This document shows positions 38,162 to 46,807 of a stretch of 64,000 bases of DNA, in pieces; position 1 is the first letter of the stretch; every line of letters starts with the position of its first letter. The notes under the pieces are model-generated. The model was not told the origin of the DNA and did no database searches. It saw nothing but the letters and a program-made list of their open reading frames with translations. Source of the DNA: Hymenobacter sp. HSC-4F20. Its GTDB lineage: Bacteria; Bacteroidota; Bacteroidia; Cytophagales; Hymenobacteraceae. The stretch spans positions 24,682-88,681 of the forward strand of contig NZ_JAHZTD010000006.1 in the NCBI RefSeq assembly GCF_019599275.1, read 5' to 3'. A program made the translations under genes and the position numbers.

Positions 38162-38896
38162 TTAGTAGGCCAGGCTGGGCACCAGCAGCTCCTGGTAGCT
38201 CTGCTCTACTATTTCCTGGGCCAGCACTTCCAGCACGTTGATCAGGGGCATGGAGGCTGCCACCTCATCGGCCATGATGGCTACCTCCGTGCAGCCGCCG
38301 ATAACCACGTCGGCGCGCTGCTCCTTGAGGTAGCGGATGCAGGAGAAGAACCGGTCCTTGGCTTCTTGGCATATCACGGCCGATTTCAGACCGTTTTCCA
38401 TGTACACGGACTGCATAAAGCCTTCCTCCTGCAGCGTGGGGGGTAGCACTACGTAGGCAATGCCTTCCTGCTCCAGGGCGGTTTGGAACAGGCGGGTGCG
38501 GATGGTGCCGCTGGTAGCCAGAATGCCCACCTTGGCGTGGCGGCCGTAGGTAGCCAGAATGTGCTGGGCCACCAGGCGCACCGGGTGCAGCAGCAGGGCC
38601 CGGGAGTGGTGCTGCATGGCCTCGTAGTAGTAATAGGAGGTCACGCAGGCCGACACGATGAGGTCAACCTGCTGGGCGTTGAGCAGTTCCACCGAGCGCA
38701 GCAGTTCCGGCAGCGGGGAGGGCTCGTTGTACAGGATGGCCCGGGTGCGGTCCGGAATGGCCGAGTTGCTGTGCAGCACTATTTCCAGGAACTCCTGGTC
38801 GGTTTTGGCCGGAGATTTTTCAATAACGTGCTTGAGCAGCAGCATTCCTGCCCGCGCACCCATACCACCGATAATACCTAATTTCTTCTTTTGCAT
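38162..38896 (-). CDS. aspartate/glutamate racemase family protein
   Basis: A 244-residue PLP-independent amino acid racemase. It begins LGIIGGMGARAG, the family start, and has the two Cys regions of the two-base mechanism, SACVTSYYYYEA (near residue 85) and VIGGCTEVAIM (near 196). Its family interconverts L- and D-Asp or Glu. It lies between asparagine synthetase and NRPS-E, with 60-80 base gaps, so a D-acidic amino acid, or D-Asp for amidation to D-Asn, may be fed to the synthetase; substrate choice is inferred from context only. Confidence 0.88.
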   Translation of the reverse strand: MQKKKLGIIGGMGARAGMLLLKHVIEKSPAKTDQEFLEIVLHSNSAIPDRTRAILYNEPSPLPELLRSVELLNAQQVDLIVSACVTSYYYYEAMQHHSRALLLHPVRLVAQHILATYGRHAKVGILATSGTIRTRLFQTALEQEGIAYVVLPPTLQEEGFMQSVYMENGLKSAVICQEAKDRFFSCIRYLKEQRADVVIGGCTEVAIMADEVAASMPLINVLEVLAQEIVEQSYQELLVPSLAY

Positions 38897-38959
38897 TTTT
38901 CTACTAGATAAAGAGGTTGATTTCCGGGCGCCGGGGGGTAGCCCCGCCCGGCGCGGCGG

Positions 38960-40837
38960 CTAGTTGTAGCTGGGCATGTCGAACACGTCCAGCAGCAGGT
39001 TGAAGGTGATGACCACAATCAGCAGGTCACTATCAAAGGGCATGTTCAGCTTGAAGCCGGGGCGGCTGTACATCTTTTTCAGCCGCTCAATCACGGCCGG
39101 GTTGAAGTAGCCCTGCCGCTTGATCTGGTCGTAGCTGAGCAGGTCCATGACCATCTCATCCTTGTTCTGAATGAGCTGGCAGCTGCCTGGGGCCACGAAG
39201 CCGAACTTCTGGCGGTAGGCTATTTCGTTGGGCACGTACTGCTCGGCTACCTTGCGCAGCAGGTACTTTTCGGCCAGGCCCTGCATCTGGTACTGGGGCG
39301 GAATGGTCTTGATGAACTCGAACAGCTCCACGTCCAGGAAGGGGTAGCGGCCTTCCACGGAGTTGGCAAAGCACATCCGGTCGCAGTGGTCGGAAATGAG
39401 GTGGTCGGCCAGGCGCAGCTTCAAATCCAGGTAGGAGCGTTTATGGAAGCTGTTGCGCCCGGCTAGCTGCTGCTTGTTGATGGGGAAGTTGCGCAGGCAG
39501 TCAATCTCATCAAACCGTTCATTCACCGCGTCAGAGTAGATGTCCTGCTTGTCGGTGCGGAAAGCCACGTGGTTTTTCTCGTAGAAGAAGTTGCCGTCGC
39601 CCCAGAGCTGCTCGTGCATCTGGCCCTCCAGCATGGCCGTCAGGTCGTCGTCGTAGCGGGCGCGGTTACCCACCGCGTCCAGGCGGTAGCCCACGTAGCC
39701 CCCGAACAGCTCGTCGGCCCCTTCCCCGGATAATACTACTTTGATTCCTTGGTCGCGCACGCTCGCCGACAAGGCCATGGAGCAGGTGTTGTAGGTTTCC
39801 TTCAGGGCCGTTTCGCCGTAGTACACCGTTTTGCGCAGCAGCTGGGAAATGTTCTGCCAGTCGAAGGAAATTTCGTTGTGCTCACTGCCCAGGTGGGAGG
39901 CCATCTTGCGCTGGTACACGGCCTCGTCAATCTGGCTGTTGTCGTGGTGGGGGAAGGTGACAGCAAAGGACTTGAACGAGGAACCGGGGTGGGTTTTCTT
40001 CATCACCGACCCAATCAGGGACGAGTCCAGGCCGCCGCTGAGGTAGAAGCCCACCGGCACGTCGGCGTGCACGCGGTAGGCCACCGACTTGAGCAGCTTC
40101 TCTTCCAGCAGCTCGGCGTAGTACTTTTCCGGGCGGCTCAGGTCATGGTCGCCGTCCTGGGGGAAGTCGGCATCCCAGTAGGTGTGCTCGGTGCACACGC
40201 CGTTTTTCAGCAGCAGATAGTTGCCGGCCCGCAGGCTATGGATGCCCTTGAACATGGTCACGGGGCTTACCCACCCCGGGAAGGAAAACACCTGGTCCAG
40301 GCCCGTCATGTTGATGCGGCGCTCCACAAAGGGCACCTCCAGGATGGCCTTGATTTCGGAGGCGAAAATCAGGTGGCCCTGCTGCTCGGTGTAGAACAGG
40401 GGGCAGACGCCGAAATGGTCGCGAGCCAGCAGCAGCGTATCCGTGCGCTTGTCGAAGAGGGCGAAGGCGAACTGACCCACCAGCCGCTCGAAGAGGCGGT
40501 AGCCGTACTCGTAGTAAAGCGGAATAATTACCTCCACGTCGCACTCCGACGTGAACTTGTAGCCCTTGGCGATAAACTCGCTACGCAGCTCCTTGAAGTT
40601 GAAAATCTCGCCGTTGCAGATGAGGATAATCTGCTCATCCTCGCTGTAGAAGGGCTGCGAGCCGCCGGCCAGATCAATGATGCTCAGGCGATTGAACCCC
40701 AGGGCCCAGTACGGCTCCCGGTGAATGTTGGTGCTGTCCGGGCCGCGGTGGTTGATGGCCCGGGTCATGTTGACGATAATATCTTCCGGGATGACGTGTT
40801 GCTTATCCTGGCTAAAAATTCCGGTTATCCCGCACAT
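38960..40837 (-). CDS. asnB: asparagine synthetase (glutamine-hydrolysing)
   Basis: Makes Asn from Asp using Gln and ATP. The chain starts MCGITGIFSQ, giving the N-terminal Cys nucleophile of the class II glutaminase domain (1-210, with RGPDS and RLSIIDLAGGSQP). The synthetase domain has the pyrophosphatase loop FYLSGGLDSSLIGS near residue 255 and LSGEGADELFGGY near 370. The 625 residues are normal. The gene sits directly after NRPS-D, whose A domain reads as Asn-specific, so it probably secures Asn for the peptide. Its location inside a peptide operon is a biosynthetic hint; a free housekeeping role is also possible. Confidence 0.93.
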   Translation of the reverse strand: MCGITGIFSQDKQHVIPEDIIVNMTRAINHRGPDSTNIHREPYWALGFNRLSIIDLAGGSQPFYSEDEQIILICNGEIFNFKELRSEFIAKGYKFTSECDVEVIIPLYYEYGYRLFERLVGQFAFALFDKRTDTLLLARDHFGVCPLFYTEQQGHLIFASEIKAILEVPFVERRINMTGLDQVFSFPGWVSPVTMFKGIHSLRAGNYLLLKNGVCTEHTYWDADFPQDGDHDLSRPEKYYAELLEEKLLKSVAYRVHADVPVGFYLSGGLDSSLIGSVMKKTHPGSSFKSFAVTFPHHDNSQIDEAVYQRKMASHLGSEHNEISFDWQNISQLLRKTVYYGETALKETYNTCSMALSASVRDQGIKVVLSGEGADELFGGYVGYRLDAVGNRARYDDDLTAMLEGQMHEQLWGDGNFFYEKNHVAFRTDKQDIYSDAVNERFDEIDCLRNFPINKQQLAGRNSFHKRSYLDLKLRLADHLISDHCDRMCFANSVEGRYPFLDVELFEFIKTIPPQYQMQGLAEKYLLRKVAEQYVPNEIAYRQKFGFVAPGSCQLIQNKDEMVMDLLSYDQIKRQGYFNPAVIERLKKMYSRPGFKLNMPFDSDLLIVVITFNLLLDVFDMPSYN

Positions 40838-40962
40838 AGTGGTTGACGCTCAAGGAGCTGTAGGGTAGAGATAGAGGAAGGAAGAGGGGGCGCGGCCGGC
40901 GCGTTCCGGCCGCCACCACCGGGGTACTGGGAGGAGCTGGAGGGGCTGGCGGCGCCAGGGGG

Positions 40963-43900
40963 CTACATTTCCAGCATCTGGGCCAGGAACAAGTCGGCTT
41001 CTTCGGCCTCGGTGGCCGAGGCCAGCAGGCTGAGGTCGCGCAGGCTCGCGGCCGGGGTCAGCTGGCCAGCCAGGTGGCGCAGGTTGCCGAGCAGGGCCTG
41101 CACCGTGTCTTCGCGGAACAGGGCCGTGTCGTACTCCAGGTGCACCCGCACGGCGCCTGCCTCCTCCACAAAGAAGAAGCACAGGTCGTACTTGCTGCTT
41201 TCTAGGTCGGAGCCGAAGCGGGAGATGGTCAGGCCGGTGGGCATCGCCGGAGCCTGCTGGCTGTCGATGTTCTGGAGCACAATCATCACATCGAACAGGG
41301 GCGAGCGGCCGGCCTGCAGCGGCAGGTTCAGCTGCTGCAGCAGCGTGTCGAAGGGGTAGAGCTGGTGGGAAGTAGCCCCCACTACCTGCTGCTTCACCTG
41401 CTGGTACAGCTCGGTTACCGTGTGCTCGCCTGAGAAGGTGGAGCGCAGGGCCAGTGTGTTGACGTAGAGGCCGATCTGGCCTTCTAGGTCCAGGTGCTCC
41501 CGCCCGGCCATGGGCGTCCCAATCACCATATCGGTCTGGCCCGTGTACTTGTGCAGCAGCACGTTGGTAGCCAGCAGCAGGGTCATGAACAAGGTGCCCT
41601 CCTGGGCGGCGCCCAGCTGCAGCAGGGCCTGGTATTCGGCCTGGGTGATGTCGGCCGTGAGGGTTTTGCCGGCGTAGGTCCGGTGTTCTGGTCGTGGAAA
41701 GTCGGGGGAGAGGTCAAGCACGGGCACGGCTTCGGCAAACTGGCTGAGCCAGTACTGCTCCAGGCGCTGGCCTTCCTCGCCGGCGAGGGAGGCCGTGAGC
41801 CAGGCCGCGTAATCTTTGTACTGAATGGGCAGCGGGGGTAGGCGCAGGGGCTGGCCGGCCGTCAGGGCGTTGTAAGCTTGCATCAGCTCATCGAACAGCA
41901 CCTGCATGGACCAGCCGTCGCCGATGATGTGGTGCAGCGTATACACCAGCACGTGCTCCTGGGTGCCCAGCTGCCAGAGCTTAAGGCGCATGAGCGGACC
42001 GGCGGCTAGGTCGAACGGGGTGCGGATTTCGGCCAGCACCTTGGCCTGCAGGGCTTCGGAGCTCAGGTTGTCGCCGCGCAGGTCCTGCTGGGTCAGCAGC
42101 TCGGCCACGGGCCCGGTGGGCAGCACCTGCTGGCTTACGGTCCAGTCGGCGTTTTTGCGGAACACCGTGCGCAGGCTCTCGTGGCGGGCGGCCACGGCGG
42201 CCACGGCACCGGCAAAGGCGGTGGCGTCCAGCTCGCCCTCCAGCCGGAGCACGAAGGGCATGTTGTAGGCCACCGTGCTGCCCTCCGACTGGCAGGCCTT
42301 CCAGATGCTGTACTGGGCCGGGGTGAGGGGGTAGCGCTCCTGGGCCGGGGCCACGCTGATATGCCGGGCAGCAGCTTCGGGCCGGGCCTGGGCCAGGAAA
42401 GCAGCCTGCTTCTCTACGGTTAGGTAGTCAAAGAACTCGCTGAAGCTAACCTTCTTGCCAAAGGCCTGGTTGACGCGCAGAATAAGCTGGGAGAAGTTCA
42501 GGCTGTTGCCGCCCAGGGAAAAGAAATCGGCCTGCACGCTGACGGGGTTCTGCTTGAGCACCTGCTCCCAGATTTTCTGCAGCTCGGCTTCCAGCACCGT
42601 GGTCGGGGCCACGTAGGGGCGCTCCTCGGCCTGCTTTTGCTCGGTGGCAAGCTGGGCCAGCGCTTTCTCGTCGACTTTGCCATTGGGCGTGAGCGGGAAG
42701 GCCTTTACCTGCAGCCACTGCATGGGCACCATGTAGGCGGGCAGGCGCTCGGCCAGGTAGCTGCGCACGCGGGCCACCTCTACGGGCTCTTCCGCTTGCA
42801 GGTAGCCCACCAGGTAGCTTTCCTCCTCGTGCTTGAGCACGCCTACCAGCGCGTTGGACACCCCGGGCACCTGCAGCAGCACGGCCTGAATTTCGCCCGG
42901 CTCGATGCGGTAGCCCCGGATTTTCACCTGCTTATCGGCCCGCCCCAGGTAGTCGAAAATGCCGTCGGCGTTCTGGCGCACCAGGTCGCCGGTTTTGTAC
43001 CAGGTGCGCTGCTGCGGGTCCCAGGGCAGGGTCACGAAGCTCTTGGCCGTTAGTTCTGGCTGGTGGAGGTAGCCCTGGGCCAGGCAGTCGCCGCCAATGT
43101 AGAGCTCCCCGATGCAGCTGTTGCCCACGCACTCCAGCGCCTCATCCAGCACGCACACGGTAGTGTTGGCAATGGGCTCCCCAATAAAGATGCGCTCATC
43201 CTGCGGGGTCACTTTTTGCACTACGCAGCCTACCGTGGCTTCCGTGGGGCCGTACTCATTGTAAATCTCGATGTCGGGGTTGAGCTTGCGCAGGGTGTGG
43301 ATGTGGTCCCATTCCAGGGCCTCGCCGCCCACAATCACCTTCTTCACCGTGCTGCGGGTGAGGGGTAGGTTCTTGAGCATGGCCACGTGCGAGGGCGTGA
43401 GCTTGAGAATGTCGATGGCCAGGCCCTTTTCCGCATCCACGGCTTCTTCCAGAATGCTGAGAATGTGCTTTTCGGCATCGCTGATGAAGAGTACCTGCCC
43501 CCGGCACAGGGAGGTGTAGATGGCCGTTACGGTCAGGTCGAAGGCAATGGAGGTGAACAGGGCCCAGTTGCCCCGCTCGCCGGGCGCGAAGTAGTAATTA
43601 TTGCTCCACTGCACATAGTTGGTCAGGCTGCCGTGCTGAATCATGACGCCCTTGGGCTTGCCCGTGGAGCCGGAGGTGAAAATGATGTAGGCCAGATCCG
43701 AGAGGGCCGGTAGGGGCAGGGGCTCGGTGGAAGCGCCTGCCAGCACGTCGTCCTCGTCCAGCAGCAGGGCCGTGAGCTGGCACAGCTGCTGCTTCTGGCT
43801 CCACACGGCCACCTCAGAGAGCACCAGCTGGCAGCGGCCGCTTTCAATGATCTGGCTGATGCGGGTATCGGGGTAGGCCGTATCGATGGGCACGTAGGCG

Positions 43901-45447
43901 GCCCCGGCCTTGAGCACGGCCAGGATGCTGATCGGCAGCCACTGGCTGCGGCCCAGCAGCAGGGCTACGTGGCTGCCCGGCCCGATGTGGTAGCGCTGGC
44001 GCAACACATGGGCCAGCCGGGTGCTGGCCGCATCCAGCTGGGCGTAGCTCAGGGTAGTCTGCTTATAGACTACGGCCGCCGCCGCCGGGTGGCGGGCCAC
44101 CTGCTCCTGAAACAGCTCCAGCACGGTTTGCGGGGTAATAGCCGTCGACTGCTCCGCGCGGCCCGCGGCGCACTGCGCCAGCTGATCGGCGGGCGAGAGG
44201 GCCAGCTTGCGCCGTAGGAACGTGCTCCACTGCTCGGCTACCAGCTCGATGCTCTGATCCGGGTAGGCGTTGGTCGCGTAGTAAAAGTCGAACACGAGCT
44301 GCGTAGCCTGCTCCTGCACCACCAGCTGCAGGGCGTGCGCCTCGGCTACGGCGTGCAGGTCGGTGAGCGTTACGGTAACATTCTGGCCCAGGGGCTGGAA
44401 GGCCGCCGCGGGCAGGTAGCCGAAGCCGTAGGAGTAGAAGTCGGTGTCTTCCTTACCCACGTGAGCGAAGCTGAAGAAGTCTTCCCAGTCCAGCAGCTCT
44501 TCTTCCCGCTGCTCCAGCAGGGTCGCCGGGTTGGCTTCGGGCCCGAAGTCGGTGGCCTTCACCAGCAGGGGCACGGTTTTGCCCATGGCGCCCACGGCGT
44601 GCTTCAACTCGTCGTAGAGACGGTCAAACCGCTGCAGGCCAATAACAAAGTGTTCCGGGCGCTCAAACGAGTACAGAAACCGGGCGAACAGGGACAGCAG
44701 CAAGTTGCGCAGGGAAACGCTGTGGGCGGCGCACTGCGCTTGCAGGGCCTGGAACACAGCCGGCTCCGCTACCAGGCGCCGGCGGGCCAGGGCCCGGGGG
44801 GCGCCGGCCTTCTGCTCGAAGGGGACCAGAGGCTTCTGGAAGTAATACGGGCGGTATTGCTTCCAGTACGTCAGGGCCTCGGTGTCCGCATCGGCCAGCA
44901 GCTCCTGCTGCCAGGAGGCGTAGTTCTCGTAGGGCAGCACGTCCTCGGTGGGGGTAAGCTCGGCGCCGTTGCAGAGGGCCGCTACCTCCTGCAGCAGCAC
45001 GTGCAGGCTGGCCGCATCGGCCTGCAAGGGGTGAGCCCGCAACCAGAGCAGGGTACGGGTAGGTGCCAGCTGAATAAGGGCGGCCCGCACCGGGGTATTC
45101 AGGGCCACGGGGGCGGCCCAGTCGGTCTGCAGGGAAGCCAGCAGCTGCTGCTGGGCGGCCGCATCCTGGTCCTGCCAGTCGTGGGTGGCGCAGGCGAGGG
45201 TAGCGGCTTGCTGGGGCTGCTGCAGGGGGTAGTGCAGGGCCGAGGAACGGCCGAAGTACATGGCCAGGCTGTTGTGCCGCTGCACTACCTGCTGCAGAAT
45301 GCGCTGTACTTTTTCACTGGCGATGGTGCCGTTTAGCTCGGCAGTGGCCCACGTACCGGCCTGCTGCACCTGGCTGATGCTGTCCCAGGTTCTGGCCTGC
45401 GCCGGCGCCAGGGAGTAGCCTTGGAGGGTAAGGGAATTCTGTTCCAT
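40963..45447 (-). CDS. nonribosomal peptide synthetase with degenerate C domain, C*-A-T-C (called NRPS-D here)
   Basis: A 1494-residue synthetase from the ATG at 45447 (MEQNSLTLQG); an upstream ATG at 45498 adds 17 unlikely residues. Domains are a C-like domain (1-440) whose active site reads RAHPLQADAAS near residue 143 in place of HHxxxDG, so the first His and the Gly are gone, then A (450-950, FTSGSTG near 595), T (LGGNSLNF near 980) and an intact C (1045-1480, HHIIGDGWS near 1176). The A-pocket residues read by eye, DLTKIGEVGK, match the Asn code. The upstream gene is a SyrP/AsnO-like hydroxylase and the downstream gene is asparagine synthetase. The degenerate domain may be an interface domain that recruits the hydroxylase; condensation itself could be done by the terminal C of NRPS-C. 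Confidence 0.93.
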   Translation of the reverse strand: MEQNSLTLQGYSLAPAQARTWDSISQVQQAGTWATAELNGTIASEKVQRILQQVVQRHNSLAMYFGRSSALHYPLQQPQQAATLACATHDWQDQDAAAQQQLLASLQTDWAAPVALNTPVRAALIQLAPTRTLLWLRAHPLQADAASLHVLLQEVAALCNGAELTPTEDVLPYENYASWQQELLADADTEALTYWKQYRPYYFQKPLVPFEQKAGAPRALARRRLVAEPAVFQALQAQCAAHSVSLRNLLLSLFARFLYSFERPEHFVIGLQRFDRLYDELKHAVGAMGKTVPLLVKATDFGPEANPATLLEQREEELLDWEDFFSFAHVGKEDTDFYSYGFGYLPAAAFQPLGQNVTVTLTDLHAVAEAHALQLVVQEQATQLVFDFYYATNAYPDQSIELVAEQWSTFLRRKLALSPADQLAQCAAGRAEQSTAITPQTVLELFQEQVARHPAAAAVVYKQTTLSYAQLDAASTRLAHVLRQRYHIGPGSHVALLLGRSQWLPISILAVLKAGAAYVPIDTAYPDTRISQIIESGRCQLVLSEVAVWSQKQQLCQLTALLLDEDDVLAGASTEPLPLPALSDLAYIIFTSGSTGKPKGVMIQHGSLTNYVQWSNNYYFAPGERGNWALFTSIAFDLTVTAIYTSLCRGQVLFISDAEKHILSILEEAVDAEKGLAIDILKLTPSHVAMLKNLPLTRSTVKKVIVGGEALEWDHIHTLRKLNPDIEIYNEYGPTEATVGCVVQKVTPQDERIFIGEPIANTTVCVLDEALECVGNSCIGELYIGGDCLAQGYLHQPELTAKSFVTLPWDPQQRTWYKTGDLVRQNADGIFDYLGRADKQVKIRGYRIEPGEIQAVLLQVPGVSNALVGVLKHEEESYLVGYLQAEEPVEVARVRSYLAERLPAYMVPMQWLQVKAFPLTPNGKVDEKALAQLATEQKQAEERPYVAPTTVLEAELQKIWEQVLKQNPVSVQADFFSLGGNSLNFSQLILRVNQAFGKKVSFSEFFDYLTVEKQAAFLAQARPEAAARHISVAPAQERYPLTPAQYSIWKACQSEGSTVAYNMPFVLRLEGELDATAFAGAVAAVAARHESLRTVFRKNADWTVSQQVLPTGPVAELLTQQDLRGDNLSSEALQAKVLAEIRTPFDLAAGPLMRLKLWQLGTQEHVLVYTLHHIIGDGWSMQVLFDELMQAYNALTAGQPLRLPPLPIQYKDYAAWLTASLAGEEGQRLEQYWLSQFAEAVPVLDLSPDFPRPEHRTYAGKTLTADITQAEYQALLQLGAAQEGTLFMTLLLATNVLLHKYTGQTDMVIGTPMAGREHLDLEGQIGLYVNTLALRSTFSGEHTVTELYQQVKQQVVGATSHQLYPFDTLLQQLNLPLQAGRSPLFDVMIVLQNIDSQQAPAMPTGLTISRFGSDLESSKYDLCFFFVEEAGAVRVHLEYDTALFREDTVQALLGNLRHLAGQLTPAASLRDLSLLASATEAEEADLFLAQMLEM

Positions 45448-45670
45448 AAGGGGTGGTGATAAGGACGGCAGCAGGAGGGCGGCCGTGGCGGCCGGCACTC
45501 TGGGCCTCTGAATACAACTACTTGGCTAAAAGCACGCTACCCTGCTATTTCTCAACTCTTCCTCAACTCTTCCTGGCTGCAGCGGGGCGGCCGCAGGGGC
45601 AGCCCGGGCCGGGCGCGGCAGGTAGCGGGCCGCGGATACGATAAAATCACTAGCTACTACTGGCCCGGGC

Positions 45671-46690
45671 CTAGTCTTCCATGGGCTCCAGCAGCGACAC
45701 CAGAATCTGGCGCTCTCCTTTAAAGGGCATGCGGCCGTGGGCCATGAGCATGTTGTCGAGGAAGAGCACGTCACCCTTCTCCCAGGGAAACACAATCAGG
45801 GCGTTCTGGTAGGCCTGGCCGATTTCCTCTACCTCCGCCCGGCTGATTTCGGAGCCGTCGCCGAAGCAGGTATCAAAGGGCAGGTTGTCCTGGCCCAGAA
45901 TGCTGAGCAGGTCTTCGTCCAGGGTGTATTTGTTGAAGAAAAAGGCGTGGTTGAACCAGGTTTGCTCTCCGGTTTCCGGGTGGGTATAAATGGCCTTCTT
46001 GCGCCAGCGCGTCACCAGCTTTTCCTCGCCCTGCCACGCAAACTCCATGTCGCTTTGCCGGCATATTTCCTCCACCTCGGCCTTGTCGGCGGTCTGGAAC
46101 ACTTCCTGCCAGGGCAGGCCCAGCTTCTGCGACAGGTTGCGGGTGTACATCACCCCGAGCTGCTCGAACTTCTGCCGCAGCGCCGGGCTGAGGCCGGCCA
46201 GCACTTGGCGCGTATCGGCAATGGGGGTTTCGCCCTGCTCGGCGGCGGGCGTCACGCAGCAGAAAATCACCCGCATGGGCCAGGAGCTGGCGTACGACGA
46301 CTCGCTGTGCATGTTGATCGTCTGGTCGGCCGGGTGGGTGGTAGTGTGGTAGATTTTGTCGCCTACCTCGTGGCGGGGCGAGGAGCGCATCTTGTACTCC
46401 AGGGCGTTGAGTTCCAGCTGATCCACGAACTGCTTGAAGCGCGGCACCGTGCTGACCCCGAAGTTGCGGAAGAGAATGCCGCCGTACTGGTTGAGGTAGC
46501 GCCCCACCAGGGGCTTGTTCTCCTGCATCCAGCCGCCCAGGTCCACGCCCGGAATAGTGCAAGTAAGGACTACCGGCGCGGCGGTGCCGGGCAGGAAGGA
46601 TTCCTGCACCACATCTTCCAGTAGGCTCACCATGTGGGCCGATACCGTTTTGGCTTTGCTAAGTGCTCCTTTTAATTCTCTAGTGCGCAT
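45671..46690 (-). CDS. TauD/SyrP-like Fe(II)/2-oxoglutarate hydroxylase
   Basis: A 339-residue non-haem iron oxygenase of the TauD/TfdA group, close in layout to SyrP and AsnO, which beta-hydroxylate Asp or Asn in peptide assembly. The iron ligands are visible as HSE in INMHSESSYASSWP (near residue 127) and the distal His in MAHGRMPFKGERQ (near 315), whose Arg should bind 2-oxoglutarate. It lies between NRPS-C and NRPS-D; NRPS-D carries an Asn-type A domain, so beta-hydroxy-Asn is the likely product. Action on carrier-bound rather than free amino acid is inferred from SyrP and from the degenerate C domain in NRPS-D. Confidence 0.9.
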   Translation of the reverse strand: MRTRELKGALSKAKTVSAHMVSLLEDVVQESFLPGTAAPVVLTCTIPGVDLGGWMQENKPLVGRYLNQYGGILFRNFGVSTVPRFKQFVDQLELNALEYKMRSSPRHEVGDKIYHTTTHPADQTINMHSESSYASSWPMRVIFCCVTPAAEQGETPIADTRQVLAGLSPALRQKFEQLGVMYTRNLSQKLGLPWQEVFQTADKAEVEEICRQSDMEFAWQGEEKLVTRWRKKAIYTHPETGEQTWFNHAFFFNKYTLDEDLLSILGQDNLPFDTCFGDGSEISRAEVEEIGQAYQNALIVFPWEKGDVLFLDNMLMAHGRMPFKGERQILVSLLEPMED

Positions 46691-46807
46691 TGTAGGGATG
46701 GTTGTGCCCCTGCTTTCGCAAAAGGCTGTTGATAACAGGTAGCATACAGGGGGAAGTCCGGCGGCCGGCAGCCCCGGGGAGGCGAGCCGACCGGCCCCGG
46801 GTTTTTA

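Noticed and set aside
46740..46807. CCCGGGG/CCCCGGG hairpin followed by TTTTT on the plus strand
   Set aside because: It is oriented to stop plus-strand transcription, where no gene is present, and lies inside the minus-strand operon; probably chance in GC-rich DNA.
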